Source: Debaryomyces hansenii CBS767 (taxonomy: Eukaryota; Ascomycota; Pichiomycetes; Serinales; Debaryomycetaceae). From it: 64,000 nt of DNA. The stretch spans positions 868,001 through 932,000 of the forward strand of contig NC_006044.2 in NCBI RefSeq assembly GCF_000006445.2, given 5' to 3'. Of this stretch, positions 55,903 through 64,000 are shown piece by piece; the first letter of the stretch is position 1, and the number at the start of each line of letters is the position of its first letter. Position numbers and translations under genes: made by a program. The notes under the pieces were generated by a model, which saw only the letters and a program-made list of their open reading frames with translations, did no database searches and had not been told where the DNA came from.

Positions 55903-57222
55903 TTATTGCTTTATTTGCCATTTCTTTGTCCATTTGGATTTACTTGTATCCATTTCAACGCTAGACATAAATTGCTTGAAATATTCTATGGATTCATTGG
56001 ACAATTTTGTGGTGTCGATTGAAGAACCTTGCAAATAGAATTCAACCAATTTAGACATCCATTTTTCGGCTTCAAAAGCGCTTATTCTGTAGAATAGACC
56101 GAAGAATCTGTTGAATTGGGATTTTAGAAGCTCAAGGATCTTCAAATCGTCATCAATATTAACAACGCTACTTCCTGACAAAGCTAACTTATAATTATTA
56201 TAACTGAATAGTCTCGACGGTATTTTGCTTTCTGATGCTATTATTGATTTTATAGATTCATTATTTAGTAATGTATCAATTAGTTTCTGATTATTAAGTT
56301 GATTGGTCGAATATAAGCATTTTTTAACCATTATTGTAAATAGCTTGGAACCCTCTAGTTCCTGTGCCTCCATTAAGCTCAGAATCATCTCAACAGGTGT
56401 CACTTCGTTCTTATTTCGAACTTGCTTTTTAATGATTAACTTCTCAATAACGTCGCGGTCATTCACAATGAAGGGAAGCAAATTTAATTCCTTCTTAGTG
56501 GATAATGCCTTCATTATTACCAATGGATTTTCTGAGTCATACGGGTAAGGTGGCGGCAATGAAAGTTTTGGAAAGTTGTATTTCTTCTTGGTAAATGTTT
56601 GCGTACGTTGGTATTTGGCTAGTATTTCAATCTCTCTAGAAATTCTTTGGAGGCACCGAGAGTCGTTCTCCATAAAATACTTTGCAATTGACTGAAAGTG
56701 ATTCAAGTTTCCATTGAATGTTATTTCGTTATTTTTAAAGAATGAATTATTCATCTGTAAATATTCATTAGTGAATTCCTTAATGTAATCGTTATATGCA
56801 TCTGGTATAGTACCCCATATGGTAGGATCATTGCCTATTATCTCCGAATCGTTAAGATACCGTATCACTTTGTACTCAAATATTTCCTCTCCGAATCTCG
56901 TGGTAAACTCATTCAAGTATTTAGTATCTTCAAGTGTCTCAATGCTATGCACCAAGTTATTTGTTTTCTTAGAATCTGATTGTTCTTCAGCATCATGCAA
57001 AATATCCAATATCTTTTCCATAGTCTTCATTGAAGACGAGTCAAGTGCATCAAATGTTCTAGATAAGTCAATTGGGTCTGATTCTCCAGCTCTATGAGTG
57101 ATTGTATCCCTTTGCTTTTCATTGACTCCATCTATTCCTTTCGCAACTTTACTACTTAATCTGATACTCTGTAACTTAAGTGGCTTCACCCGCCTCAGGA
57201 GGGTCAGTAAAACTCGACTCAT
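55903..57222 (-). CDS. mitochondrial-type protein of unknown function
   Basis: A 439-residue protein I do not recognise. The first 26 residues (SRVLLTLLRRVKPLKLQSIRLSSK) are rich in Arg, Lys, Leu and Ser with no acid and form an amphipathic presequence, so import into mitochondria is likely. The rest is helix-prone and charged with no membrane segment. Recognisable local features are a SLPPPYPYD stretch near residue 230 and a long helical C terminus ending KSKWTKKWQIKQ. Rapidly evolving mitochondrial expression or ribosome-assembly factors look like this, but no motif proves it. It is convergent with SEN54 (about 55 bp between stops). Confidence 0.75.
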   Translation of the reverse strand: MSRVLLTLLRRVKPLKLQSIRLSSKVAKGIDGVNEKQRDTITHRAGESDPIDLSRTFDALDSSSMKTMEKILDILHDAEEQSDSKKTNNLVHSIETLEDTKYLNEFTTRFGEEIFEYKVIRYLNDSEIIGNDPTIWGTIPDAYNDYIKEFTNEYLQMNNSFFKNNEITFNGNLNHFQSIAKYFMENDSRCLQRISREIEILAKYQRTQTFTKKKYNFPKLSLPPPYPYDSENPLVIMKALSTKKELNLLPFIVNDRDVIEKLIIKKQVRNKNEVTPVEMILSLMEAQELEGSKLFTIMVKKCLYSTNQLNNQKLIDTLLNNESIKSIIASESKIPSRLFSYNNYKLALSGSSVVNIDDDLKILELLKSQFNRFFGLFYRISAFEAEKWMSKLVEFYLQGSSIDTTKLSNESIEYFKQFMSSVEMDTSKSKWTKKWQIKQ

Positions 57223-57707
57223 GTAATTAATACTTTGGTTTGCTATAAAGAGCTAGTATAGTCATTAGTACAAATTGAAAATCTTGAATTTTTCGCACGT
57301 TAAGATACCTTAGGGTATGAGTTTAACAACTATACTACAGCATTCATACCACGTAAGATATGGAAATATGCTAGTTCTTTATTAGTATGCTGACAAGGAG
57401 TGTTTCTATTATATATATATGTATATCTATAATACAGTAGTCTACGTCTTTAATCCGGTTTCGCAGAAATGGTAACCAAGTATGTTTGCACCCGTATAAC
57501 TAGTGTGGCCAATATGACCTGAATTAATAACAACCATAATCATATTATACTATTGAAATTCATAATATATTCTTAGTCGGTATGTGTCAAAATAAAAGGC
57601 GTAATAGAGAGATAATTTAGAAAATATCTCCCAGTTATGGTATCAAGCAAGGAGGTCTATGAATGGGTACTAATACGCTAATGCATATTCAATCTCATTC
57701 GGGTTCA
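57223..57707. other. intergenic region
   Basis: About 485 bp between the mitochondrial-type gene (its promoter) and the 3' end of UPF3. AT-rich, with a short TA run near 57412-57425. No gene seen. Confidence 0.4.
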
Positions 57708-58709
57708 TTATGCGTTATTTGCTAGTCCTGTATTTGGTTTTGGATTCTGTCCCTTGGGTTTCTGTTTTATTTTGATCTTTGGATTTTTCGGAGTATTGGC
57801 GTTACTAGCAGATGAGTCCTGGTTAGATTTTTGTTTGGTATCTTGAGCCAGTTTTGGTTTTTGTTTCGAATCCTGTTTCGATTTGGCCTTTGGATCTTGT
57901 TTCCCCTTGGAAGAATCGTGCGGTTTATTCTTCGGTTTAGGTGGTTGCTTGGCTGGTGCATCAGAAGACTCTTTAGCATCAGTAGGCTGTTTCTGCTTCT
58001 GTTTGTCGTTTGTATTTTCTCCCTCTGGTTTCTTATTTCTATTTCTCTTCTTGGCTTTTGGAGGAGCTTTCGTACTGTCTCCTGTCTTATCGGTTGCCTT
58101 CCCAGATTTAGGCTTTGCGGGCTTTTTCTCTTCTTTCGCTTTGCCTTTTTTATCCTCTTTCTTTTTAGGGTCTCTTTCCTTCTTCTTCTTGTCCTTATTC
58201 CTCTTCTTCAATTTCTTATTTATAGATACAATATCAAAGGATTCATTTGTGTTGGCTTCTAATTGAGACAAAAATTCCTTGTAAAACTCATCATCTTCAA
58301 ATTTCTTTGATGGAGTAGCCGTATTATATGGTCTCTCTATTGGCATCTTGTTGTATAATGACTTTCCAATAGCCGGAATTAATGAGTCGTTTGTCTCCAG
58401 TTCGATGAACGATTTCCCATTAATCTCCTTCATGAATTGGTCAAGTGATGTTTGGTTCTTGAAAAGCAAGTACGCTCTTGAATATGTAGGCTTTTCATAT
58501 GGCTTGGTAGGATAGCATCCTTGGACATAATAGTCATCGATTATTGATCCATCCTTTAACAAATCAGTATAGTTATTTAACTGCTCTATGAACTGATCTT
58601 TAGTTAAAGTTGGAGGTAAGAGCCTTACCGTTAGCTTTAAATTTATGTAGGTTGATTTACCACCAACTTTCGGCGTAGGAGTCCTCGAATTGCCGTTGAC
58701 AGAACTCAT
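57708..58709 (-). CDS. UPF3: nonsense-mediated decay factor Upf3
   Basis: A 333-residue protein. Residues 20-125 form the Smg4/UPF3 RNP-type domain: LKLTVRLLPPTLTKDQF, then YPTKPYEKPTYSRAYLLFKN, the latter matching the PSRAYINF-type strand of the family. The remaining 200 residues are very Lys-, Pro- and Gln-rich (KKERDPKKKEDKKGK, KPKSGKATDK), low-complexity and basic, as in yeast Upf3. Upf3 bridges Upf1 and Upf2 and shuttles between nucleus and cytoplasm. The S. cerevisiae protein is 387 residues. Antisense frames here are only mirror images of the Lys-rich repeats. Confidence 0.87.
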   Translation of the reverse strand: MSSVNGNSRTPTPKVGGKSTYINLKLTVRLLPPTLTKDQFIEQLNNYTDLLKDGSIIDDYYVQGCYPTKPYEKPTYSRAYLLFKNQTSLDQFMKEINGKSFIELETNDSLIPAIGKSLYNKMPIERPYNTATPSKKFEDDEFYKEFLSQLEANTNESFDIVSINKKLKKRNKDKKKKERDPKKKEDKKGKAKEEKKPAKPKSGKATDKTGDSTKAPPKAKKRNRNKKPEGENTNDKQKQKQPTDAKESSDAPAKQPPKPKNKPHDSSKGKQDPKAKSKQDSKQKPKLAQDTKQKSNQDSSASNANTPKNPKIKIKQKPKGQNPKPNTGLANNA

Positions 58710-58831
58710 TTACTTTAGTAATAATAGCAGTTTGCTCAATGAAGAAAGAAATAAAATGGTTCATTTTGTGAGAAACAGATTTTTGAAATAAAAATATCAA
58801 CAATTTTTCACTACTAGTAACATTAAAGAAA

Positions 58832-60253
58832 ATGGAGGTGTTAGATACGTATTTGAATGAGATATTTCAATGTTCTAACTCCCCCGTAAATGAACAACTA
58901 ATACGGTTATCGAATTTACTCAATGTAAATCCAGCTATCAATCCCTACATTGTCAGAATTAACAATTTACCGTTTCTACAAGACAAATATTTAAATGATC
59001 TAATCGATGGTAAGCACTTCTACAAAGATGAATGGTTAGCATTTAATGAAGTAGTCATATCATTTATCAGATTGAGCAACCAATTGAATCCTTGGTCCAG
59101 TTTGGAGTCATTTGACCTTTACACCAATTACATAAATGATTTGTCGGTAGCATTTAATAACGCCAACAGAGGATATCTAATTACATACTTAGTCAAGGAC
59201 ACAATACGATTTGTGATCCCAATAGCCACTAAGTTAGACTACCAGTTGTACTACAAAGAAAATTGCATGAAGCCCCGGTTGGCGTATTTGGCATCGATCT
59301 TATTGAAGATCTTCAACAACATCAGATCGCAACTCTCAGGAGATGTGAGTGACACCACCATAAAGGTCTCGTCTAAGAGCTCGATTATTCTCTATATTGG
59401 GATCAGACTCTGCCAGACGTACTTCAAGTTATCGAATCCGTTGCTATGCCGCAACATCTTCAGCAATATGAATAACGCCAACCTCGCCATGGGCAAATAC
59501 GACATGAACGAACAGATCCAATACCGTTTTTACTTGGGCCGGTTTTACTTCTTGAAAAATCAATTGGTCGACGCCTACACTCACCTCCTCTGGTGTCTTC
59601 AACGATGTCCAGTGGTGGCTGATTCATCCAACATTACGCGGATCCTCCAATACCTCATACCCATCAGCATCGCCATCGGAAAACGTCCGAACTTCAATTT
59701 CCTCCAGCAAATGTACTACTCGTCACCCAGCACCACCCCGTCGTTTTTTGCAATCTACCTGGACCTTTCGCAGGCCGTGTCGCTGGGGAACTACGCGCAT
59801 TTCTACACAACCATCACCAACCCGTCCGTTTACTCGTTCCTCAAGGATGCTGATCTTCTCGTGTTGCTCTCTTCCAAATGCGTATTGCTCGTTGTCCGCA
59901 ACCTCATCAAGCGTCTCTGGATGCTCGCAGGAAAGGTCCCAAAGCTAGACTACGACTCGATCAAATTGGGCCTCTCGGCCTCGGTGTCACTCCCTGATGG
60001 CACTCCCTTAACATCGCTACCCTACTCGATGCATACGTTCGTCTCACATGCCCCCGACGACCTCACCATCGAAAACATCTTGATTTCGCTCATCGACCAA
60101 AATCTACTCAAGGGAAAACTTTTTCCGAGGCTCCGAGTGGTATCGCTCTCAAAAGTTAATGTATTCCCTCCTGTCGACCATATTAACTTCCTACGCTTTG
60201 GAAATGGGCCCGAAGGCTCTCTAAACGCCTCCGACAGATGGCTCCGCAACTAG
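58832..60253 (+). CDS. CSN12: PCI-domain protein, Csn12/PCID2 family
   Basis: A 473-residue helical protein. Residues about 200-440 follow the Csn12/PCID2/Thp1 pattern: RLCQTYFKLSNPLLCRNIF, YRFYLGRFYFLKNQLVDAY, then LIPISIAIGKRPN, SQAVSLGNYAHFY, and a winged-helix C terminus ending near KVNVFPP (family VxxxxPFPP). Csn12 is in the Thp3-Csn12 complex and associates with the COP9 signalosome; Thp1 acts in the TREX-2 mRNA export complex. The FPP ending and the spacing favour Csn12 over Thp1, though not decisively. A CSN2 gene also lies in this window. Base composition shifts inside the gene: codons before about 59270 end mostly in A/T, while later ones often end in C or G. Codon 318 is an in-frame CTG. 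Confidence 0.75.
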   Translation: MEVLDTYLNEIFQCSNSPVNEQLIRLSNLLNVNPAINPYIVRINNLPFLQDKYLNDLIDGKHFYKDEWLAFNEVVISFIRLSNQLNPWSSLESFDLYTNYINDLSVAFNNANRGYLITYLVKDTIRFVIPIATKLDYQLYYKENCMKPRLAYLASILLKIFNNIRSQLSGDVSDTTIKVSSKSSIILYIGIRLCQTYFKLSNPLLCRNIFSNMNNANLAMGKYDMNEQIQYRFYLGRFYFLKNQLVDAYTHLLWCLQRCPVVADSSNITRILQYLIPISIAIGKRPNFNFLQQMYYSSPSTTPSFFAIYLDLSQAVSLGNYAHFYTTITNPSVYSFLKDADLLVLLSSKCVLLVVRNLIKRLWMLAGKVPKLDYDSIKLGLSASVSLPDGTPLTSLPYSMHTFVSHAPDDLTIENILISLIDQNLLKGKLFPRLRVVSLSKVNVFPPVDHINFLRFGNGPEGSLNASDRWLRN

Positions 60254-60731
60254 ACTACACTAAGTGCACTCTTTTTCCATGATTCGATCTCTCGGATCTA
60301 TCTCCGGTGTGTCTCTTGGCATCATTTTTCACAATCATCACCATCTGTCGTATATTCCCTTCATATGCCACTGTTCATACCCTAGTGTTCGCCTGACTAT
60401 TTTTTTGGCCCCCTATATGTTTTGACGGCCCCAAATTACCCAATTGGGCTCATTTTCGTGGCATTTCCGCCGGTCCTGATTGACTCCACAATTTGGTTCC
60501 ATTCGCCTTTTTTCACGTAGGGCGATTTTTCCGTGCGCAATAAAAAGTATGATTACGAACGTCCCCCATCGCTTGGTATAACCAGTATATAAATGATCGA
60601 TTCGCCTAGAATCTTATAGAAGTTACTTTAGTATTATTATATTATATATTCAATAGCAGAAATTTTTCACATAATTTAGTGGTAAGTGAAACTTAGTTAA
60701 ATAGAGATAATAGATTATTATAGAATTAAGA
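60254..60731. other. intergenic region upstream of the F-box gene
   Basis: About 480 bp. The first half is C/T-rich on the plus strand and the second half AT-rich. Should hold the promoter of the F-box gene. TATATAAA-like sequence (TATATAAAT near 60587) is a possible TATA element. No gene seen. Confidence 0.4.
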
Positions 60732-62363
60732 ATGCATGTATTGGATTTGCCATATAATGTACTTGATGATATAATAGGGTACTTGAACCAAAGTGATCTT
60801 GTATCACTTGGAAGAACGAACAGGGTGTTCCACAGCAAGGTGAATCAGATGCTATACAAGAGAATTATGATATTGGACTCGGAAGGACATAATGACCAGT
60901 ATAGCTTGCTAGATGTTAGGAATGTGGGACCATTTGCCCGAGAATTGACAAAAGAGAATTTTCAGCTTATAGAGAAGGTGGTGATCCATACACAGTCTAA
61001 CTTGATCGAATACAACTATAAGGAGTTGTACGACAGTTTTATCCGCCAGTGGGAGAAGGTGAAGCATCCGATTTACTTTGTGAACTTGGACATAAATAAT
61101 TTGCGGAAATACCAATCGTTCAACAATTACATCAGTCAGGAGTCGATTCAGTATTCGGAGAACGAGGACGAACAGAGCTTTGAGGTGGACGTTCAGGATA
61201 CGATTTTGAATAACTTGACCAACTGGATTGCCTTTGACATTAACGAGCTCATCAGTTTGCCGTACAATCCGAGCTTGCGTCATCTCAATCTCTTCATCGA
61301 GCAACTGTTTCTCCTTGACCCCATTGAAAGATTGAACCGCAATGTTTTGAGGAATATGGAAAACTTGAAGGCGTTATACTTGAATCTGCCCAAGTCGACT
61401 TCGGTGTTCATCAAGACGTTCCTGGGGAAGGTCAAGTTGAACTTGCGCAAGCTTTCGCTCTCGAGCTCGCACACATTCAAGGCCGACTCGTTATTGACGT
61501 TTCGGGAAGTGAGTCAATTGGTCAACTTCCAGGATTTGGAGGAGCTCGAATTGAAAATTAACTGCACCAACCACTATTGCCCCAACGAATGCATGGTGCA
61601 ATTTTTCAGAGACTGGTTCTCGAGCTGCAGAGATCCGTTGGCGTTGGCAAAATTAGTGTTGATCAACTTCAAGTCAAACCCACACACCGACAATTTATTG
61701 CAGTTCAACAAGTTGATTGAAAATGAGTTATTCTGCTCGATGATCTCCAACTTGAGAGAAATCTACTTGAATATTAACGACTTGACAAAATTAACATTGG
61801 ATAATAAATCATCCTTAAACTACAATAAATTCTTCAAGAATTTATCCAGATTACCCAACCTAGCAAAGATAGTCATCCCAGATTTTTTTAACGACTGGGT
61901 AGTCAACTTGCCTCGCTTATTCAATAAGAGGACAAACTTCTTCGACTTGTTAGTCAACCAATGTGACTGTAAGGTCTGTAATGACACCAGACTTACATTC
62001 AATAAGCTTTCGACTCTTGACTCTAAGAACCACTTCCAGCATGACTTTGATAACTTCACGAACTCGTCCGCGGACTCCTCAAGCATTCAGATTGATACCA
62101 CCAGTGAGTCCAATTTGAAATTCTTGAACTACATCGTCCGCAAGTTGAAGCAGCAGTTTATTTATTTAAACCAGAACCTATACTCCATCAATTCAATTTT
62201 GAATTCTAATGACAGACCATTACTCATCAATCGTGATTTAGATCAATTCAAGAATTTGTTCTTGCATTCTTGTTTATTGAATTTAATCAAATTATTTAAG
62301 ATACATATACCTTCCTTGAGATCTATAAACTTAGGAGGTATCCAATATTTAGTTCCAAATTAA
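60732..62363 (+). CDS. F-box protein
   Basis: A 543-residue protein. Residues 3-43 match an F-box: LDLPYNVLDDIIGYLNQSDL, then SLGRTNRVFHSKVNQMLYKR, with the usual LP...I..YL...DL...R..R pattern. F-box proteins connect substrates to Skp1-cullin ubiquitin ligases. The rest is leucine-rich with irregular LRR-like segments (LKALYLNLPKS, LEELELKINC, LREIYLNINDLTKL, LRSINLGGI), which would form the substrate-binding solenoid. A Cys cluster (CTNHYCPNEC near residue 278 and CDCKVCN near 414) is unusual. I cannot assign it to a known yeast F-box protein. Confidence 0.85.
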   Translation: MHVLDLPYNVLDDIIGYLNQSDLVSLGRTNRVFHSKVNQMLYKRIMILDSEGHNDQYSLLDVRNVGPFARELTKENFQLIEKVVIHTQSNLIEYNYKELYDSFIRQWEKVKHPIYFVNLDINNLRKYQSFNNYISQESIQYSENEDEQSFEVDVQDTILNNLTNWIAFDINELISLPYNPSLRHLNLFIEQLFLLDPIERLNRNVLRNMENLKALYLNLPKSTSVFIKTFLGKVKLNLRKLSLSSSHTFKADSLLTFREVSQLVNFQDLEELELKINCTNHYCPNECMVQFFRDWFSSCRDPLALAKLVLINFKSNPHTDNLLQFNKLIENELFCSMISNLREIYLNINDLTKLTLDNKSSLNYNKFFKNLSRLPNLAKIVIPDFFNDWVVNLPRLFNKRTNFFDLLVNQCDCKVCNDTRLTFNKLSTLDSKNHFQHDFDNFTNSSADSSSIQIDTTSESNLKFLNYIVRKLKQQFIYLNQNLYSINSILNSNDRPLLINRDLDQFKNLFLHSCLLNLIKLFKIHIPSLRSINLGGIQYLVPN

Positions 62364-62510
62364 TAGCTTTAATTTATATGCTTTTTCATTATGAATCATC
62401 CTCGTAGAGTCTCTAAGCCGTCTTTTTGCAAAAAATTATCCTTATCGTATATATAGATTGGTCGCACACAAGTGAAAGTAGAGATAAATTCATTTTATCT
62501 CTTTTACACT

Positions 62511-62825
62511 ATGACTCCAGAGAAACAAAAGAGAATTGATGAATTAACATCTCAACTATGGAGTGCCGGTTTGACTGGTCTGCTCAAAGGCTCCTTGATT
62601 GGTTTAGTCAGTGGTTTTTACTTAAATTATAAGTATAATTTTGGACATAATGCTAAATTTTTCAATACCCCTTATAAAATCGCATACCTTGTAAGTTGGA
62701 ATTTTATTTGTATTTCGTTTGCTGTTGAAACAGAAAAGGTCAAAATGAGAAAGCAGCTTGCAATGGAGGAGGAAATCAAACGCAATATGTATTTGGAGGA
62801 CGAATTGAATATCAAAAAGAAATAG
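62511..62825 (+). CDS. small mitochondrial-type membrane protein, Rcf3-like
   Basis: From the ATG at 62511 (MTPEKQKRIDEL) it is 104 residues; upstream codons have no ATG. Two hydrophobic segments (about residues 17-35 and 55-72) are separated by a polar loop, and the C terminus is charged and ends with MYLEDELN. This order, including the late FLEDES-like motif, resembles S. cerevisiae Rcf3 (YBR255C-A), a small protein associated with cytochrome c oxidase and respiratory supercomplexes. Similarity outside the C-terminal helix is weak, so the name is tentative and I leave the symbol blank. Confidence 0.65.
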   Translation: MTPEKQKRIDELTSQLWSAGLTGLLKGSLIGLVSGFYLNYKYNFGHNAKFFNTPYKIAYLVSWNFICISFAVETEKVKMRKQLAMEEEIKRNMYLEDELNIKKK

Positions 62826-62898
62826 AGTCCGAACTACGCATTTAATCAACGACTTATGAACATAAAATAAATACATTTACTATGAATAATATACATAA

Positions 62899-64000
62899 CT
62901 AAACATAAAACGATTCCTCGTGGAAATTCAATCCATTTTCATTAGCCCATAATTTAACGTTTTTAACCAAACTGGCAGGTCCTGCCGTAATGACCCATAC
63001 TTTATTTGAATCAACCTTGTTGCCTTTATCCTTGATCAAATCACGACAACATACAAAATTGTGCGATCCATCATCTACAGGGCCCGAACATTGTGTAAAT
63101 CCTTCATTTATGCACCAATTGTAGTATTTGTAGTTAATCCGAGGTCTGCCCTTATATATTCTATGCTCAATCTTCAATCTCTTCGCTGTGTCTTTGAATT
63201 GTTGTAAATAATTCTTTGCAGTATCTGTTGCATCTGAGTTTAACGAAGGGAAAAATATTTCATTCATTGTGGATACACTTGTCTTTCTCGAGCGAGATAT
63301 ACTTGGCTTGCGTGACCGCTGCATGCTATTCTTTCTGATGATGTTTGGTTTGCTTCCACTAGAAGGTAAGAGGAGACTTTGATCCTGGTTTTCATATTCT
63401 CCGTCCATAAAATATTCTATTTCTTCGTTATTGCTATCGTCATCATGACCATCAGGAATAGTATCTAGGAAATGTTCTCTCATTGTAACATCTACAGCAC
63501 ATTCATCGTCGTATTCGTCTTCTTCATTATCAATGGAAATTTCAACATCTTCGTTTTCGCCTCCCGTAACGTCATCATACTTGCTTTCCTCTCCTAGTAA
63601 TGGCAGATTCTCACTTTCGAGATCATACAAATGGGTCGTATTCGAAGTTCCATTACTTGACATATCATTCATAGAATCATATCTCCTCATGGCTGAGTCT
63701 TGACCTACCTCTGAGCTCCCAGTGACAAAAATCTCAAAATCATCTTCGTGAATGAATCCATCAAAATGCTTTAGAATAGTGATATCTCTAAAATCTTTGA
63801 TGACCCATACTATCTTAATTGGAACACCATGATAATTCATAACTCTCAAAATCGGTAATGCAAACGATATAGCTGATCCTCCTATTATAATCAATATTCT
63901 CTTAGCGCTAACTCTCAACTTAGATATACTGAAACTACCCTTAGCTGTATTTTTTGAATTCAAAAATAGCAAATTAGGATCATATGAACCACAAATCAAG
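62899..64000 (-). CDS. ferric reductase/NADPH oxidase-like protein, 3' part only
   Basis: The gene continues beyond the right edge; about 367 C-terminal residues are visible. The segment ILIIIGGSAISFALPILR followed by IKIVWVIKDFRDI is a ferredoxin-reductase NAD(P)-binding fold (GGxxISFxLP), and the end VWVITAGPASLVKNVKLWA with FHEESFYV is the usual Fre-family C terminus. Between them lies a long acidic, Ser-rich insert of about 190 residues (for example DNEEDEYDDE and RSRKPSISRSRK), as found in Fre8 and Aim14-type members. These proteins pass electrons from NADPH via FAD and heme across a membrane to ferric iron, copper or oxygen. The heme-binding membrane domain should lie outside the window. 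Confidence 0.82.
   Translation of the reverse strand, partial: LICGSYDPNLLFLNSKNTAKGSFSISKLRVSAKRILIIIGGSAISFALPILRVMNYHGVPIKIVWVIKDFRDITILKHFDGFIHEDDFEIFVTGSSEVGQDSAMRRYDSMNDMSSNGTSNTTHLYDLESENLPLLGEESKYDDVTGGENEDVEISIDNEEDEYDDECAVDVTMREHFLDTIPDGHDDDSNNEEIEYFMDGEYENQDQSLLLPSSGSKPNIIRKNSMQRSRKPSISRSRKTSVSTMNEIFFPSLNSDATDTAKNYLQQFKDTAKRLKIEHRIYKGRPRINYKYYNWCINEGFTQCSGPVDDGSHNFVCCRDLIKDKGNKVDSNKVWVITAGPASLVKNVKLWANENGLNFHEESFYV

Noticed and set aside
57831..58266. Two Phe/Leu-rich plus-strand frames resembling membrane proteins
   Set aside because: Antisense reading of the Lys/Pro/Gln-rich tail of UPF3, which produces false hydrophobic runs.
1..64000. CRISPR array, bacterial operon, riboswitch or Shine-Dalgarno features
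   Set aside because: The window is yeast nuclear DNA with spliceosomal introns and Pol III tRNA genes; no regularly spaced repeats with unique spacers were seen.

Overview
The window is nuclear DNA from a budding yeast of the Saccharomycotina, most likely the CUG-Ser clade near Debaryomyces. Genes are dense and mostly intron-poor. The few introns have GTATGT/GTGAGT-type donors and TACTAAC-like branch points about 8 nt from the acceptor. Intergenic DNA is AT-rich, in-frame CTG codons are scarce in the stretches I read codon by codon, and a complex I subunit (NDUFS6 type) is present, which Saccharomyces lacks. There are no operons; neighbouring genes are mostly functionally unrelated.

Layout. 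0-5.5 kb: end of an unknown gene, an EEP-fold phosphoesterase, tRNA-Leu(UAA), a sphingoid base kinase (LCB4/5) and a long coiled-coil protein. 5.5-9.5 kb: a close tRNA-Val(AAC)/tRNA-Gly(GCC) pair, COP9 signalosome subunit CSN2 with a 50-bp intron, and tRNA-Cys(GCA). 9.5-20.3 kb: VMA5, RRP14 and YOP1 (both with introns near the start codon), APL4, CWC27 and SKY1. 20.3-21.9 kb: a long divergent intergenic region. 21.9-24.3 kb: a PlsB/GNPAT-family acyltransferase ending in the peroxisomal signal AKL.

24.3-27.7 kb is the accessory part. It holds a very AT-rich insert with a truncated killer-toxin-type GH18 chitinase module and a divergent small ORF preceded by ATATGA. This looks like a nuclear relic of a cytoplasmic linear plasmid. 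The insert sits inside decayed, repeated gene remains that I read as kinase-like relics. Beyond them are a GC-rich palindrome and a pyrimidine-rich tract.

27.7-39.4 kb: SUR1/CSH1-type MIPC synthase, RRP45 (frame broken by one base in a G6 run), a mitochondrial stomatin-like protein, RNH202, an LrgA/LrgB-like membrane fusion, complex I NDUFS6, RHO1 (with a likely 5'-UTR intron) and TRM10 (with a C-terminal minisatellite). 39.5-49.4 kb: three tandem paralogous Zn2Cys6 regulators. 49.7-64 kb: a PQ-loop transporter (YPQ type), peroxisomal acyl-CoA synthetase (FAA2, ending SKL), SGF11 (intron), SEN54, an unidentified mitochondrial-type protein, UPF3, a CSN12/PCID2-type PCI protein, an F-box protein, an RCF3-like protein and the 3' part of a ferric-reductase-like gene.

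Functional themes are RNA processing (RRP14, CWC27, RRP45, RNH202, TRM10, SEN54, UPF3, SKY1), lipid and peroxisome metabolism (LCB kinase, MIPC synthase, GNPAT-like, FAA2), and the COP9/PCI family (CSN2, CSN12-like).

All identifications come from reading motifs and recalling family features. No database search was run.
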